From Delphinapterus leucas (Eukaryota; Chordata; Mammalia; Artiodactyla; Monodontidae), in NCBI RefSeq assembly GCF_002288925.2, contig NW_022098069.1:75665670-75729669 (forward strand): DNA of 64,000 bases. The letters run 5' to 3'. The notes beneath the pieces were generated by a model. It had not been told where the DNA came from and made no database searches. It saw nothing but the letters and a program-made list of their open reading frames with translations. The translations under genes were made by a program, and so were the position numbers. Positions 21,182 through 33,701 of the stretch are shown here, one piece after another (position 1 is the stretch's first letter; every line of letters begins with the position of its first letter).

Positions 21182-21290
21182 AGGGTGATCGAATGTCCCA
21201 GTTTGCCCAGGACTGAAGGATGTTCCTGGGTCACAAAATTTCAGTACTGATACTGGAACACTCCCAGGCACACCAGGGAGATTGTTCACA
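21182..21290. mobile_element. short palindromic DNA transposon (MITE-like)
   Basis: The left end 'gggtgatcgaatgtcccag' and right end 'ccagggagattgttcacac' are degenerate inverted complements, and the interior ('cccaggactgaaggatgttc', 'ctggaacactcccaggcac') also pairs across a centre near 21237. This is the build of a roughly 110-bp non-autonomous DNA element. Family not named. Confidence 0.5.
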
Positions 21291-21960
21291 CTAGCCCTCA
21301 GAATCCTCTCCACTCAATATATAAATGGAGAAAGACAAGCAGAGCCATGCAAGGGAGGTTTTCATAAGCCAGTCTGAAAGTGGCACATATCACTTATGTT
21401 AACATTTTATTATGCACCTTTTTGTAAGTAAAGCTGAAAACTATAATCTATCAGTGCCTCGTAAGAATAAGGAAATAAGAATATTGGAGAACAGAAGCAG
21501 TGTCTGAAAAATCCACTCTTCTGTTCACCAAAATGGATTTCACATATTTCCACACATAGAACACCTCCTCATGAGAGAGATCCAAAGGCCCAACTAATAA
21601 TGTATCCAGCCAAAAAAATCCAAGATTTCTGGATGATGGGCATCAGGTCCCAATATGGTCCCTTGGCAGCCTGTGAACTAAAAAGACAAGTTATCTGCTT
21701 CACTATTGAAAAAAAAAAAAAAAATCAAGCAGTGATAGGATAACAGTAATAGACATTTGCTTTTCATAAAAATAAGGACGGGGCATATAACAATTATTTG
21801 TCCGTAACAATTTGGTAATTTCTTTGGGTCGGAATCATGTGTGTTCCCCACACATGGAACTAAGTGGAGATTCTTGATGATATTTGGATTTATGGTGAAC
21901 TGAGAGGTTGTTGATTTTTGCTTGCTTTGTTTTGTGTGTGTGTATGTATGTTTAAGGCAT
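21291..21960. other. unique stretch, no gene seen
   Basis: Contains a poly(A) run at about 21709-21724 and a short TG/TATG run near 21935-21950. No gene or repeat family is recognised. Confidence 0.45.
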
Positions 21961-21961
21961 C

Positions 21962-22403
21962 ATATTAGTTTGCTAGGGCTGCCATAATAAAATACCACAC
22001 AAACCGGTTGGTTTAAACAACAGAAATTTATTGTCTCATAGTTCTGGAGGCCAGAGGTCTAAGATAAAGGTGTTGGCAGAGTTGATTCCTTCTGAGAGTG
22101 GTAAGGGAGAATCTGTTCCATGCCTTTTCTCTAGCTTTTTCTGGTTTGTTGGTAGTCTTTGGTGTTCGTTGGCTGTAGATACCTACCTTCATCTTGACAT
22201 GGCTTTCTCCCTGTTATGTGTGTCTCTGTGTCCACATTTTCTCTAGGACACCAGTTTTATTGGAATAGGCACCCAGTATGACCTCATCTTAACTCCTTAC
22301 CTCTGCAATGACCTTAAATGACCTGATTTCTAAATAAGGCCACGTTTTGAGGTACTAGGGATTAGGACATATGAATGTTGGGAGGACACAAGTCAACCCT
22401 TAA
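21962..22403 (-). mobile_element. MaLR-type (MLT1-like) LTR
   Basis: Plus-strand text runs 'attagtttgctagggctgcc', 'ttaaacaacagaaatttatt', 'tctggaggccagaggtctaa', 'gacaccagttttattggaat', 'tgacctcatcttaactcctt', 'ggaggacacaagtcaaccct'. This is the complement of a nearly full-length mammalian-wide MLT1-class LTR of the ERVL-MaLR group. It is diverged, with no internal region attached. Confidence 0.85.
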
Positions 22404-23050
22404 TAGGCATGAATAGACAATAGACAAAAACTTTGTTTTAAGCATATAGTATCTTTAGAAATAAATTCCTTTGAAAAGTAGTACAGTTCTAATCTTTTTT
22501 AACTTCCAGTTAGCTCTGTGTGCCAGTAACCATACCCAAAGTGTCTTCTACGCATAATTCTCAAGGCTGATTTATGTCTTTGCTTTTTCACCTCTAGAAA
22601 TCTCTTTTAACTTAATGAAGCCTACTGTGATATCTTCCAGCTTAGGTGGAGAGGCCACTCTCCATCTGATCTTTGCTGCAACACTTAGTTTTAATAAACC
22701 CTTTTGCTCAAAGGCTTTTTTAAACTCTTATTTCATGCTTTTTGGGTATAGAAGCTGTCAGCTTTTCAAAACCTTCAGGGCTCCAACTTTCTCAATTCTA
22801 TTTTATTTCATTTTTGTTTGCAAACCAGCCAGTTCTCTTCCTGGGTTTCTTTCTGATGATACATCACTAAAGTCAGCTAGTCATAACCAACACACACTAT
22901 AATTATTTTGATTCTTTCCAAACATTCCCCCTTGAGCTGGTAGACATGTGCTCTGCCTTTCAAATTATCATCGGCTATAGTTTTTTTCAAATATTTGGCT
23001 AACAAGTCTCTCCAATGCATCAGTTTCTTTTAACCTGTCATTTCTGTCAC
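22404..23050. other. unique stretch, no gene seen
   Basis: A 95-codon plus frame at 22615-22902 is pyrimidine-rich with no motif. No repeat is assigned. Confidence 0.4.
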
Positions 23051-23079
23051 CATATGTTTTTGTGTGGTAGTACTGGACT

Positions 23080-23545
23080 ATAAGTCAAAATATCTATACT
23101 GGTCAGGGTTGGCTAGATGCTGTAACAATAATCTACTTGGCATTAGGTCTTGCTCTGACCAACAGAATGTTGTGGAAATAACCTTGTGTGAGTGCAAATC
23201 CAGCCTTTATGAGGCCCTGGGTTTCCTTTCTCACCCTCCTGGGATTCTGAGATCACCCTGCTGTGAAGAAACCCTCTCAAGCCTACTGGGAGATTAGAGG
23301 CTGCACTGAGGGAAACTGAGGCACCCTGGCAGAGAGCAAGCACAAAGGCTTCAGACATGTAAGTGGGAGCCTTGTGAAACTTCTGCCATTCCCCATGTAC
23401 CAGGTGAGGGAAGCTGCATTAATTAGCCCCAGTGTGACAAGCAGAACCAACCAGTAAATCCACAGAATTTGGGAAATATCACTGCTGTGTTAAACCACTA
23501 AGTTTGAGACAGTTTTTTATGCAGTGATAGATAACTAGAATATAT
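23080..23545 (+). mobile_element. old MaLR-type LTR
   Basis: Blocks 'gaccaacagaatgttgtgga', 'ggcttcagacatgtaagtg' and 'gtgttaaaccactaagtttg' followed by 'atgcagtgatagataactag' match the plan of an older MLT1-class LTR ending in the 'taagccactaag...gataac' signature. Boundaries are approximate. Confidence 0.65.
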
Positions 23546-24735
23546 TCAAACCTGATAAATTGAGATTTAGTATTGTACTGTCTAGGCAACCACTAAAGAA
23601 GTGATATATCCTTAATATAAAATGTTTAATTTACTACTGTGTGGATTATTTCCAAATTCCAGAATAAGTCACTATCAGAACACTTGGGAAAGGATGGAGT
23701 TTACACGATTACCCACTAGCCTTAATTTTTCAGGGGACAAATTTTTTGTGATGAGTAACCTATGGACCTTACTGTTTTTTGACAACATCTATTTTGTATA
23801 AGTTGTAACTAATAGAAGATCATAAAAATGAGATGATAAAACTTGAAATCTCAGGAAATATAAGGAAGATATGAGTTGGAATTTCAAATTATATGCCATA
23901 CCTAAGTGCTAATGGATGATGAGATAAAACAGAGAAGTTTAAAGATACTTTCTTAGACATTTTTGTAGAAAAAAACAAAAAAGACAACTTCATTTAAACT
24001 GATTGTTGACTATGAAGAAAGTAGAAAATAACAACAACAAAAGAAACTTTAAAGTTGATCACCACTCGTCCTACTTCCCATTTACATTGTGTTGCCTAAA
24101 ATATTATCTCATCTTGTTTAAGGGAGGGGTTGGAAATGTGACAATATTATGTGTAGTTAGCTTCTCTCTACTGGCACCTTCTTGGTGATAGAATATTCTA
24201 TCTTGGTGATAGAATATTTTTCCCCCATTGGTTTTGGTCTTTGTTTCTGACAACCTTTGAAAGGTAATAAGTCTTTAGAGCTCTGAATTTGGTAAGTTTT
24301 GTGTGATTTTTTTTAAAAAAAGTAATTACAGAAGAATATTTGAATTTGATGATTAAAGAAACAGTATCGAAGAACTCTGACTTTAGTTTATTTATTGAAA
24401 ATAAAAGAATTTTAACTTTGACTACTAATCAGAATTTTTTTATTATAGAGAAAGTAAAGATGAAGTTCTTGGTTTCAAAGTATGGGCACATGGTAAAGTG
24501 AATTGGAAAGTGTGTGCAACTACATATATTAAAATGCCATGCAAATGACTTGGACAAATAATTTTTTTATTTGCTTTCTGTGTTTAGATGTAATAAAATA
24601 TTGACAGCATCGGTACATTAAAAATGGAAACATATTTACTTTAATACACTTCCAAAATAGTTGAAATAACTGCTAATGGAGTCAACTCATTCGAATTTGA
24701 GGAAACAATAGAATTTAGGTTTGGGAATGTAGTTT
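23546..24735. other. AT-rich stretch, no gene seen
   Basis: Unique sequence. It contains a 21-bp tandem duplication (units starting at 24181 and 24202, 'cttggtgatagaatatt'). No gene is recognised. Confidence 0.45.
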
Positions 24736-24739
24736 AAAT

Positions 24740-24830
24740 CATGTCCTCAAATTCTTATACTTTAAGTGTAGAATCTGAGGACCAGTTGAAGAGATTATGT
24801 CACCTATCCTAGCTAGATCACAAAGTGTTT
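24740..24830 (-). repeat. possible MIR fragment, antisense
   Basis: 'tagaatctgaggaccagttg', 'agagattatgtcacctatcc' and 'tagctagatcacaaag' parallel the antisense MIR core (gaggaaactgaggc, aagtgacttgcc, cacacagctag). Short and diverged. Confidence 0.45.
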
Positions 24831-25820
24831 CTTTAGTGTCCACCAAATATGTAGTTTCATTTTCAGGAATAGCTGGAGGCAGAAGAAGCAATGTACTAGA
24901 AGTTCATAAAACAACACATAGATCAAGCTTCCATGTGACAGATTTCCTAACAGCTGTGATATTTGTTAAGGAAATTCTGCTGGGAGCAGATGCTGAATTC
25001 AAAATAAGTAACACATCCCATTCAAAAAACAATCTAAATATGAAGAATTTGCTCAGGAGAATAGGACCTAGAAGAGAAATTCACTCTTGCCTGCAATTCT
25101 CAACAGTACATTGATGCATATTCCATTCATGAGGGAAATTTGATTTACTGACTTATGTACCTTGATATTAGGTTATTCTTTTAGCAGATAACACTCATTC
25201 CCAAGATAATTCTAAAATAAAAATCATTAAGAACCTGTTAATTAATTACTCTTGAAATTAAAGAGCTTCATTATCCCTAATTTATGTTCATTTAACCTAA
25301 GTTCTGATTTTTTTATAGATATGCTGAAAATTAAAACTTATTCAACCCTTGATTACGTTAAACTCAAAGCTCACTCAATTTGTGATGTTTTGTTTAAATG
25401 GCGAATCTTGACTTGATTTGAATAAATAACCTCATTCCTTATTAGAACCTATTTTGTTTTCTTCTACCTTTTATTTTATCAGTTTAGTATGTCCTTCTTT
25501 TTATTGTCTATTTTGAGAATCTATAGGAATTGTTCAATCTGGCATATAGAAGTAATCCGTAAACATTGTCTCTCTCAAAGATCCCCATCCAAATGTGTGT
25601 GTCTTACCTTTCAGGCATGCTACTTGTATTTTCCCTTTGAAGCCATCTCTTATTTTTATTTTTTAATAGCAGAGAAAATATATTTTTCATTTCTGTCTCT
25701 TGCTGTTATCTGAAATATATTCATTTTTTAGCAAGTGTTTACCGGGCAATCAATGTCTTGCCATAGGTGTATATATGAACTATATATTAATTCATACGGT
25801 TGCCTATGTATTTATTTGGG
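24831..25820. other. AT-rich stretch, no gene seen
   Basis: The 105-codon plus frame at 24797-25114 overlaps the MIR-like piece and shows no domain, signal peptide or splice context. I treat it as chance. Confidence 0.45.
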
Positions 25821-25826
25821 TTGAGA

Positions 25827-25912
25827 TTAAAAAGAATTAATTCATTCTTTTTAAGTAAATTAAAAGAATTAATGTCATTCTTCCACATGAAAGAATGAAT
25901 GTGGAAGAATGA
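25827..25912. repeat. two consecutive perfect hairpins
   Basis: Hairpin 1 has perfect 11-bp arms (TTAAAAAGAAT at 25827-25837, ATTCTTTTTAA at 25844-25854) around a 6-base loop. Hairpin 2 has perfect 14-bp arms (TCATTCTTCCACAT at 25875-25888, ATGTGGAAGAATGA at 25899-25912) around a 10-base loop. The two also share an AAGAATTAA...TCATTCTT core, so the block looks like a tandem duplication of about 33 bp that then diverged. Confidence 0.9.
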
Positions 25913-25959
25913 AATAAAAGAATACAGATATATGTTATAATACCTAATGTGATCTGGCC

Positions 25960-26320
25960 TTAGGTTGGTTCTCAGGAATCATTTTCTACTACTCTTTCTT
26001 GCTTATATGAGACACACTGACCCTATTTCTTGATTTCTCCAAGCATCAAGTTCATCTGCTCAGAGAGGCCTCCTATGAGGACTTTAGAACAGCATTCACC
26101 TCCATCCTTCTCTATTTCCTTATCCTTTTCTTCAGAGTATGTATCACTGACTTGATTATACATTTATGTATTTATTTCTCCATTTTTGCTAAAATGTAAG
26201 TTTCACAAAAGAGGAAATTTCCCTATTGTGTTTATTTCTGTATAATCAAAAACCTGAATAATGACTGGCATAGAAAACAAAAACATTTGATAAATCATTG
26301 TGGAATGAATGAAAGAAAGA
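25960..26320 (+). repeat. L2 LINE 3' end
   Basis: Ordered L2 3' UTR blocks: 'tctgctcagagaggcctcct', 'tatttatttctcc', 'gctaaaatgtaagtttcaca', 'aataatgactggcatagaaa', then a terminal 'gaatgaatgaaagaaag'. Non-coding relic. Confidence 0.75.
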
Positions 26321-27180
26321 AGGGGGTTTCCTATCCTAGTCAGTGGGTCAGGCAACACCTCACACTTATGCTAAGGTAAGGAAAATAAGGAGTTAGCCCA
26401 ATGATGAGGCAAACGAAGAAGAGAAGGTGTAAAGAGTAGAGGCAGCAAAACTATTTCTTAGCTTTTGCTCAAAAAATTGATCTTAACTAAATATTTCTAT
26501 TTTATCAGTCCTAGAAATGTATGTAAATTAAAGTCAGAGACGAGAAAAGAGTATGTCTTTCCATGATAGTATTTGAATTAAAAATTTTAATAATATAATA
26601 ATTTAAATATATAATTTAATAATATATATAATAATTTTAATATATATTACCTATTCCTATATGAATTATCTCAAGAGAAAATTATCACAACACTTTAATG
26701 AAATACGTATAGCCATATTAAACATTTTTAGTCTTATCAGTAACATGGGGCTATCTTATGCAAAGTATGATTTGAAAATTCATGAGGTGACGTAGGTCCA
26801 TACTTGCTTATCCTCAACTGCAAAATTCAAAAAGGTATGTACATCTAGAGTTTATTGTTTTTGCTTGTTTATTTGTTTAGGTGACACCAAAACTCATTTG
26901 GAGGACCTGACATGTACAGATAAGAGAATATTATGAGTAATCATGCTTTTTACTTTAGAAATGCTGTGTTCAATTATCTGGTGCTCTGGGAGGAGGGGTG
27001 CTACACGGGTCATGGTTAAAAGTAGACATTAAGAGGAATGGCTAGTAAATGTATAAAATATGTAATTGCACTAATCAACTAAAATAAGAGACTATATTTT
27101 ACTATTACTATATCAAATTAATATAGATTATTTTAAATATAGGCAGTAGGCAACCTCAAATTTGTACTGAAAACATGAAT
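26321..27180. other. AT-rich stretch, no gene seen
   Basis: Includes a TA/TAA low-complexity patch at 26580-26650. Nothing else is recognised. Confidence 0.5.
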
Positions 27181-27189
27181 AGTGTAGCA

Positions 27190-27775
27190 TTTTTGGAAAA
27201 CGTTTTGGGAATATATATATATATATATCAAAAGCCTTAAAAATGTTCATCCATTTTTATTTGAAGCAGTAACACACTTCCAAAATGAACTAAAATAGAC
27301 ATCAACAACTCAGGTGAAGACTTATGTACAAAGAAATATTCTTCAATATTATATATAACAAAAATATGCATAAGATAAAGGGTGTGTTAAATGTGCCATA
27401 GAGTAATCATGTGATCAATCATAAGGCATGTTTAAAATGATTATAAATAATTTTAATAACATTGACATTTTATACTAATTAAAAAATGCAAGTTATAGAA
27501 CTTTATATAGAGAAATAATTTTAAAATATTTGGTTGAAACATAAAACTACTATTTTTATATGTTGAAAATCATTTTATATTGGCAACTTTATATAGTTCA
27601 CTTTATAGATAAGAAAAGATTGCAAGGAAATATACCCAAAATGCTATTAGTGGTTATCTCCATAGGTAGAATCAGAGTATTTTCATTTATTCATTGTATT
27701 TTCAGTAGTTTTAGGTTTATGAAATGAGTATACTATTACTATTTCAAGCCAAATATTATATTAAAAAAATTTTTT
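27190..27775 (+). mobile_element. ancient LINE-1 (L1M-type) 3' part
   Basis: Highly diverged but ordered: 'aaaagccttaaaaatgttca', 'acttatgtacaaagaaatat', 'attgcaaggaaatataccca', 'agtggttatctccataggta', 'tcagtagttttaggtttatg'. These follow the end of ORF2 and the 3' UTR of old mammalian L1s. It starts near a (TA)n run (27212-27229) and ends in an A/T-rich tail. Confidence 0.6.
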
Positions 27776-28250
27776 TAAAGGTGTGATTGTCATATTTAGC
27801 TATACTTAATAAGCAAGGTTGGCTGTTAGCAAGTAGCTTATTTCCTCTAAAATACTTTCCAAATAATTAAAATAATCAGTAGACAAAAGAGTGTTTTTTG
27901 TTTTATAATGTCATGAGTTTCTTGAAGACAACAGTGAGACAGATTTAATTAAATATCATTTTATTTATCTTTCATACCAAAGAGTCAGTATTTTATATAT
28001 AAAACATATATATATAATATATAATGTATGTATATATACATACATACATGATTTTAAGAAAAAATACACAAAAATTGACTTATTAGTTACTATTTAGATT
28101 AATACCTAAGAGTTTTTAGTTACTGTTATATAATCATATAATTTTTAACTGAAAGGGAACTTAGACATAATGTCTAACAGACTTTTAATATACCTACAAT
28201 AAATTATTTATATGTAGTGATTAATTATTAATAATAATTTATATGTATAT
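27776..28250. other. AT-rich stretch with TA/TGTA repeats
   Basis: Contains a (TA)n/(TATG)n low-complexity patch at 27993-28050. No gene is recognised. Confidence 0.55.
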
Positions 28251-28254
28251 AATA

Positions 28255-28600
28255 ATTCCTTCCATACATCATTATCCAGTGCCTACTCTGTGTCAGGGAT
28301 TGTCTAAGAACTAAAGATTCACAGGTTAACAGGACAGGTTCTTACATTCCTTGAACTGAAATACAGAGGAGGAGACCAATAGAAACCATCAAATAGACAA
28401 TTAATAAGAAAATTATGAGTATATAGTGAGAGTTATAAAGAAAACAAAGAAGGAATTGAGATAGAAAACAATAGTTGTTACCTTAGCTAGGGTGTGAACA
28501 AAGCACTTCTCTTGAGTAGATGCCATTTAAGAGAGTTAATTTGAGACACAGAATCAAGAAACAGTATTTCAATGTGGACTGTTACTTAGCAGCAAAATCA
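28255..28600 (-). repeat. L2 LINE 3' end, antisense
   Basis: Plus-strand order 'ccagtgcctactctgtgtca', 'cacaggttaacaggacaggt', 'cttacattccttgaactgaa', 'gaggagaccaatagaaacca' is the complement of the L2 3' end (cctagaacagtgcctggc..., ...gctccatgagggcagg...). Diverged. Confidence 0.65.
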
Positions 28601-30720
28601 GGTTTGCAATCCCATTTTCTTGATTTAAATTAATCTTTTAAAATAAATTTATGTATTTTTATTCTGTGTTACTGAAACTCAGGATGGATAGTAGAAGAGT
28701 GTAATATCTGATGTTCTCTAAGCCTGTTATAAGTTTAGCTGAAGTCAATACAAAAGTATAGAGATTCAGGGAAAGAAAATTTGACTACTTCTAGTTAACC
28801 TCTCTTGTGAGTGAATGGAGAACTTAAATCTGTAGAGTGCTATTTGCAGTGCAATTGCTAAGGTGTTTCAGACTCATGGCTAAAAGAGTTTGATAACTTC
28901 TTTGATGAAATGAAAATTCCTTTGGTAATTTTATTCTGTTTTCAATCTTTCAATTTAGGCTACTTTCTTTTTTTTTTTTTTTTTTTGATTTCAAATAATG
29001 TTACCAGGCCCTTAATTTCAGAAATTCTCTTGATATAAAGTTCAAAAAGCTAAACATTTTGTTCCATAATCTTGCAACTAGAAATGTATGACTTTCATTT
29101 GGATTTCTATGGACATTTTCTTTTTCCTTTTTTTTTTTTTTTAAACTATAGAGCAACAAAGAAATTGTGAAAGGAAAGATTATGAAAGGAATATTTCTAT
29201 TGTCATGTATTTCCCTTTATTGCTCTTCTTTAACAATACCTCTTCCTGCACTCCTTTTGCCTTTTCTTTCTTTATACCAATTATATTAGAGGCAATTCAG
29301 TAGGATGACTTTACACTAGACAGGTTAGGTGAAAAACTTTTTATTCTCCTGCTAAAGTAGCTGTGCACTCTGTATGGTTTATATTTTTACCATAAATTCT
29401 CAAGGATGATATTCCATAATGCCCATCACAACCATTAACACACTAGGTGTAGAACAATTGAGAGTGAAAAATCAGAAAGTTAACAAAAGATGGGATGAAG
29501 TACAAAAGTTTCATTTCCTCATATCAGAAAGAAATAGTACCCTCAGGAAATTTAAAGCCATATACCAAGGCAGAGTTGTCTACATTTGTTGCACATCTTC
29601 TTGTTTTCTCAGAGGGCAGATCAGTTATTTTAATTTTGTCAAAGGAGAAGAGAAATGCAGACTGGAGAATAAGTTTTGGAATATGAATAACAGTACCAAA
29701 ATAAAGTCATACATATTTAAGATGACATATTAGAAATGCTTGCAATATATTATACATTGTATATAACATTAATTCAAGACAGATTTTTTTTTCCTCATGA
29801 GTCCTACTCTCCCAGAGTGGGATTATTGCTTCATTAAATTATTTACAGTTTGTCAGATCCCACATAGAATGTCATCATAACCCAAAGTAGTATCTCAGTG
29901 CTGGGGAGAAGTGAAGGGTAACATTACTATGATTCATTCGTAGAAGTAGGTAATGCACTGAAATGTATCATGCATGCATCTATTAGAGAGGTAGAATTGC
30001 TCCACAGAGAATAAAGAACCTTTTGAAGAGGAGTGTAATGTCGTGTATACCGATCTTTATAGCTTGGTGTCTAGAGTTAAAACTTGGCTGACGTTTCCAT
30101 TATCAGCTTTGTTTTTCTGGAACTTATAAGTCAGCTCTAACCAATAAACTCAGCAGAAAAATCTGTATCTAGGAGACTTTAGAAATGGTAACAATTTAAA
30201 TACATTCAGATAAATTGGATTTAAAGACAGTTGCCCAAATGGAAATGAATCCATATTTTAATTGTTTGCTTATGAGAGTAGGTCAAACCAAAAATGGCAG
30301 TTTTGGTTTTAAAACTGAACAGACTGAAGACTCCAACTCCCTTATAATGGCTTTCTAGTTAGTTTACTGGCAGACCAAGAAACAGAGTAAAGGATGTAGC
30401 TAAGCATGGGTTGACACAGCTTCCCGAAATCTCTTGATGGCAGTCCAGTGAAGTTTGGTGGTCATTGCAAAGTAAGCAGGGTGAAACACCTTCCAGGTCA
30501 GAGGATTTCAGGGCCCAATAGGCAGGAGGAGAAAGGAAGCTGGTTGGCTCAATTTCTGATATAAAAGGCCATACTTTAGGAGTATTACACTTTCTTTGGC
30601 ATCAGCCTTCCCACTCTAGGGTTTTTGCAAAAACAAATTCTGCTTATTATCCTGAATCTTACATTTGCAAGAACATGAATTACGTTTATAAATAAGGTTT
30701 AGCATTGTAGGGCATTAAAT
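28601..30720. other. AT-rich stretch, no gene seen
   Basis: Over 2 kb of unique sequence with two poly(T) runs (28968-28986 and 29125-29142). A 104-codon plus frame at 29419-29733, with a 63-codon frame overlapping it, has no motif. The patch 30300-30650 carries 'gatataaaaggccat' and resembles LTR upstream sequence, but I cannot place it. Confidence 0.45.
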
Positions 30721-30726
30721 ATTCAG

Positions 30727-31380
30727 ACTGTAATAGAAAAAATAATAGCCCCTCCAAAAATGTTCACCCTCTAATCCCTGGATCCTGTGAATATGTTATA
30801 ATACATGACAGAAGGAACTTTGCATATGTAATTAATGTTACAGGCCTAAAAATAAGGATTTATCATGGATTATATGAGTGGGTTCATTCTAATCGGATAA
30901 GCCCATAAAAGCAGATAAAAATCTACGGTTGGAGTCAGGAGAGATACAAGAGAAAACTTAAGCAGGAGAGAAGAGACAGGGGTGAGATCAGAGAGATTAG
31001 AAGTATGAGAAGGACTTGAACCCATGTTAGCTTTGAACATGGAGAAAGGGAGCCATGAGCCAAGAATTGAGGGTGGCATCTAGAAGCTGAGGACAACTCC
31101 TGGCCAACATGCAGCAAGGAAATAGACACTTGGGTCCTACACGCATATGGAATTGAACTCTGTCAACAACTTAAATAGGCTTGGAAATGGATTCTCCTAG
31201 AGAGCCTCCAGATAAGAGCCCAAGCTGGTCAGTATCTTGATTTTAGGTCCATGGGACCATATGCGTTATACCTAGAGATGCCTGCTGGACTTCCAGCCTA
31301 CAGAACTGTGAGGTAATAAGTGCATATTGTTTAAGCTGACAAATTTAACTTCTTATGGCAACAAAAAAAAATTAGTACAG
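30727..31380 (+). mobile_element. MaLR-type (MLT1-like) LTR, full length
   Basis: It runs through 'ctctaatccctggatcctgt', 'gaatatgttataatacatga', 'aggaactttgcatatgtaat', 'gaattgagggtggcatctag', 'ccagcctacagaactgtgag' to 'ttatggcaac', the complete order of an MLT1-class LTR with this 5' sequence. The 5' half matches the truncated copy at 38342-38588. No internal region follows. Confidence 0.85.
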
Positions 31381-31689
31381 ATTTATATATGAGAGCATGG
31401 AGTCCATTTGTATCTCATGAGTCCCCTCAAGCATGGCAACATTCTCAGTGCATTAAGGAAGAAGGAGGAAGAAGAGTGTGGAATCCTCCTGTTTTTAGTT
31501 GTTCATCTTCTTATTTGTAATTCCTTCATCTTCTATAACCACTTTATATTCTTACCAACTTGAAGGATTCAATTCTTCAGTTTCACCTCTTGTCCAAAAA
31601 CAACCTTCTTCATAACCATTAGTGAGCAAGTAGAGTTTTCCTAGCATTTTGCAGGGGGAACGTACTACTACGCGCATCTGAGTAATCAC

Positions 31690-31900
31690 CTTCTCTGTAC
31701 ACGTGCTGCTTGTCTCCAGCCATACTGCCAACCCCTACTCTCCTTCTTTGAGCTTCAGCATACATCACTCATCCTCTCTGCTTCCAGAACTTCCTGCTTC
31801 TATACCTTTGCACACATCTCTCCACCTCTTCTTCTTTCTAACTTAGATCTATTCCTCTGTTTCACTGTTTATTTTTAGAGTAGCATATTGTGAGGGATAC
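31690..31900 (+). repeat. possible L2 LINE piece
   Basis: The pyrimidine-rich run 'ttccagaacttcctgcttct', 'atacctttgcacacatctct' follows the part of L2 before the 'tgcacttgctgttcc' block. Weak evidence. Confidence 0.35.
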
Positions 31901-33695
31901 CGAAGGACTAGACCCTGAGGAACTGAGAATTTTCTTTTGTGGCCCTCATATGTCCTTGCCTCCACAGCTCGTTTTCCCCACCCTCTCTTAAACATGACTT
32001 TAACACCTAACTATTCCTCTCCACCTTGATAAAAGTGAGATTGTCCCCCAGTTGGCTGTTAATTCACAAGCACATTTCCTTTACTCCCAAATCTTGCTTC
32101 ACCCTCTGCTGGTAAAACCCTGTAAACCATTCTGTCCTCCTTCCCCAAGTTAGACGTACTCGTTTGGAGAGTTACCATGGCTGACGTTCGTTTCCTCAGT
32201 GTACTTTTTCTTCATACGTGGGTACATAGCAGGTCCCACAGACCTCGCATGCCTTAATGCCTTAGGTAAGTTGTGGACTGGAAGTGAAATGTATAAGGAA
32301 CAGGCATGAGGCAAGGCACTGTGTGGTAGTGTCTGTGTGAAGTTCTTCAGGACCCATACAGATTGCACTGCCTGTGGTGGTGGATATAGAACGTGGCCAT
32401 GGACCTTGAAGACAGGGAGGCCTAGGGAAGTGGACATGCTGTTTCTATGTTGGCCACAGGTTCATACTGAGGGTAATATCTTAGTGAAGTTTGGTCTCTG
32501 TGTATGTTCCAGAGAGCAGGATTTCTGTGCTGTAACTACTTTCTTTATCTGGCCATTTCCTGTATAATTCTGAATTTTTTTAGCTTCTTAAAAGAAACCT
32601 ATGGGAAATAACAAGCTCTCTACTTAACAAATTGACTTTGAATATAGCTTAGGTCAGATCTATATAACATTTCAGCACAGCCATCAGAACAATTTTAATG
32701 ATGTGGGATGCTTGTTGCATAATCGAATTAATTATGACAATTAATATTGAGAATCCATGGACCAAATTGAGATGGTGTGTAATAGTCTCTTCTGATTTAG
32801 TGGCCAGATACAGATCTGCCATTTATCATAAAAATTTCCTTATTGTGTCCTCTACCTCTCGACTCTGTCCTACTGCATATGACTTGATAATTCCATTGCC
32901 TATTGCAAGTTATGTATGTATAAACATAGAACTTATCATTCAAACTGGGAATTTTTTTGAGAATAAAAGGAGGTATTCATTATAATTAGGCTGAGCCATA
33001 AATCAGGATGATACCAGGCACACCACAATGTATGGGCACCTGACTGCTTATACACCCATTTAAGAATCATGATCAGAACTCTCTTTTGATTACTTTAATA
33101 GGCAGAAACTCCAAGATTGATTTTAACAACGGGAAATGCAATGCCACTAATTTACATTAAAATAGATTGCTTGCTAACATAGGATAAGTGGCATAAAGAC
33201 AAATGAATATGCGGGTATGATGTCAAAGGCTCACCTTGCAGTCAAAATATTATTGAAGGCTAGAGTAACATGTTGTTAGTGGTAGTTCAAGCAAGAAACT
33301 GGGGTTGAGTGACAGTCTTTGCCAGGCAGTGCTGTTTCCCTTAAGGTAATGAAACATAAAACTTGGACTATAAGTATAGCAATAAACAGGTCTGGCAAAC
33401 ATTGTATATTTCCAAAAGCGGAAGACATATATGGATGACGGTTGAGCATATTCTGACCATCACAAACATCAAAGCAATTGAGCGTATCTGATCATCACAA
33501 ATGTCACATAAGCAACATTTTAAGTAATGTGAGAAAAATACAGTCTTGACATTAATAATAGACTAGAGATAAAGGCAGGTGGCACCCACACTATTGTTTG
33601 CTCATCAAATCATAGCTGGGACATTTTTTCATAAAAATAGTAACACAGACATGATAGAGGACCTCGACTTTCCCTCTTGCCTTCTACCTTTGCCC
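31901..33695. other. unique stretch, no gene seen
   Basis: The patch 32140-32580 is somewhat GC-richer, with short open frames on both strands (95 codons minus at 32150-32437; 76 plus at 32337-32567), none with a motif. A 95-codon plus frame at 32698-32985 is also unrecognised. Confidence 0.4.
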
Positions 33696-33701
33696 TCCTT
33701 T

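Noticed and set aside
24797..25114. 105-codon plus-strand frame
   Set aside because: Starts inside a MIR-like segment and shows no domain. Likely chance.
29419..29733. 104-codon plus-strand frame
   Set aside because: No motif, AT-rich codons throughout, and overlapping alternative frames of similar quality.
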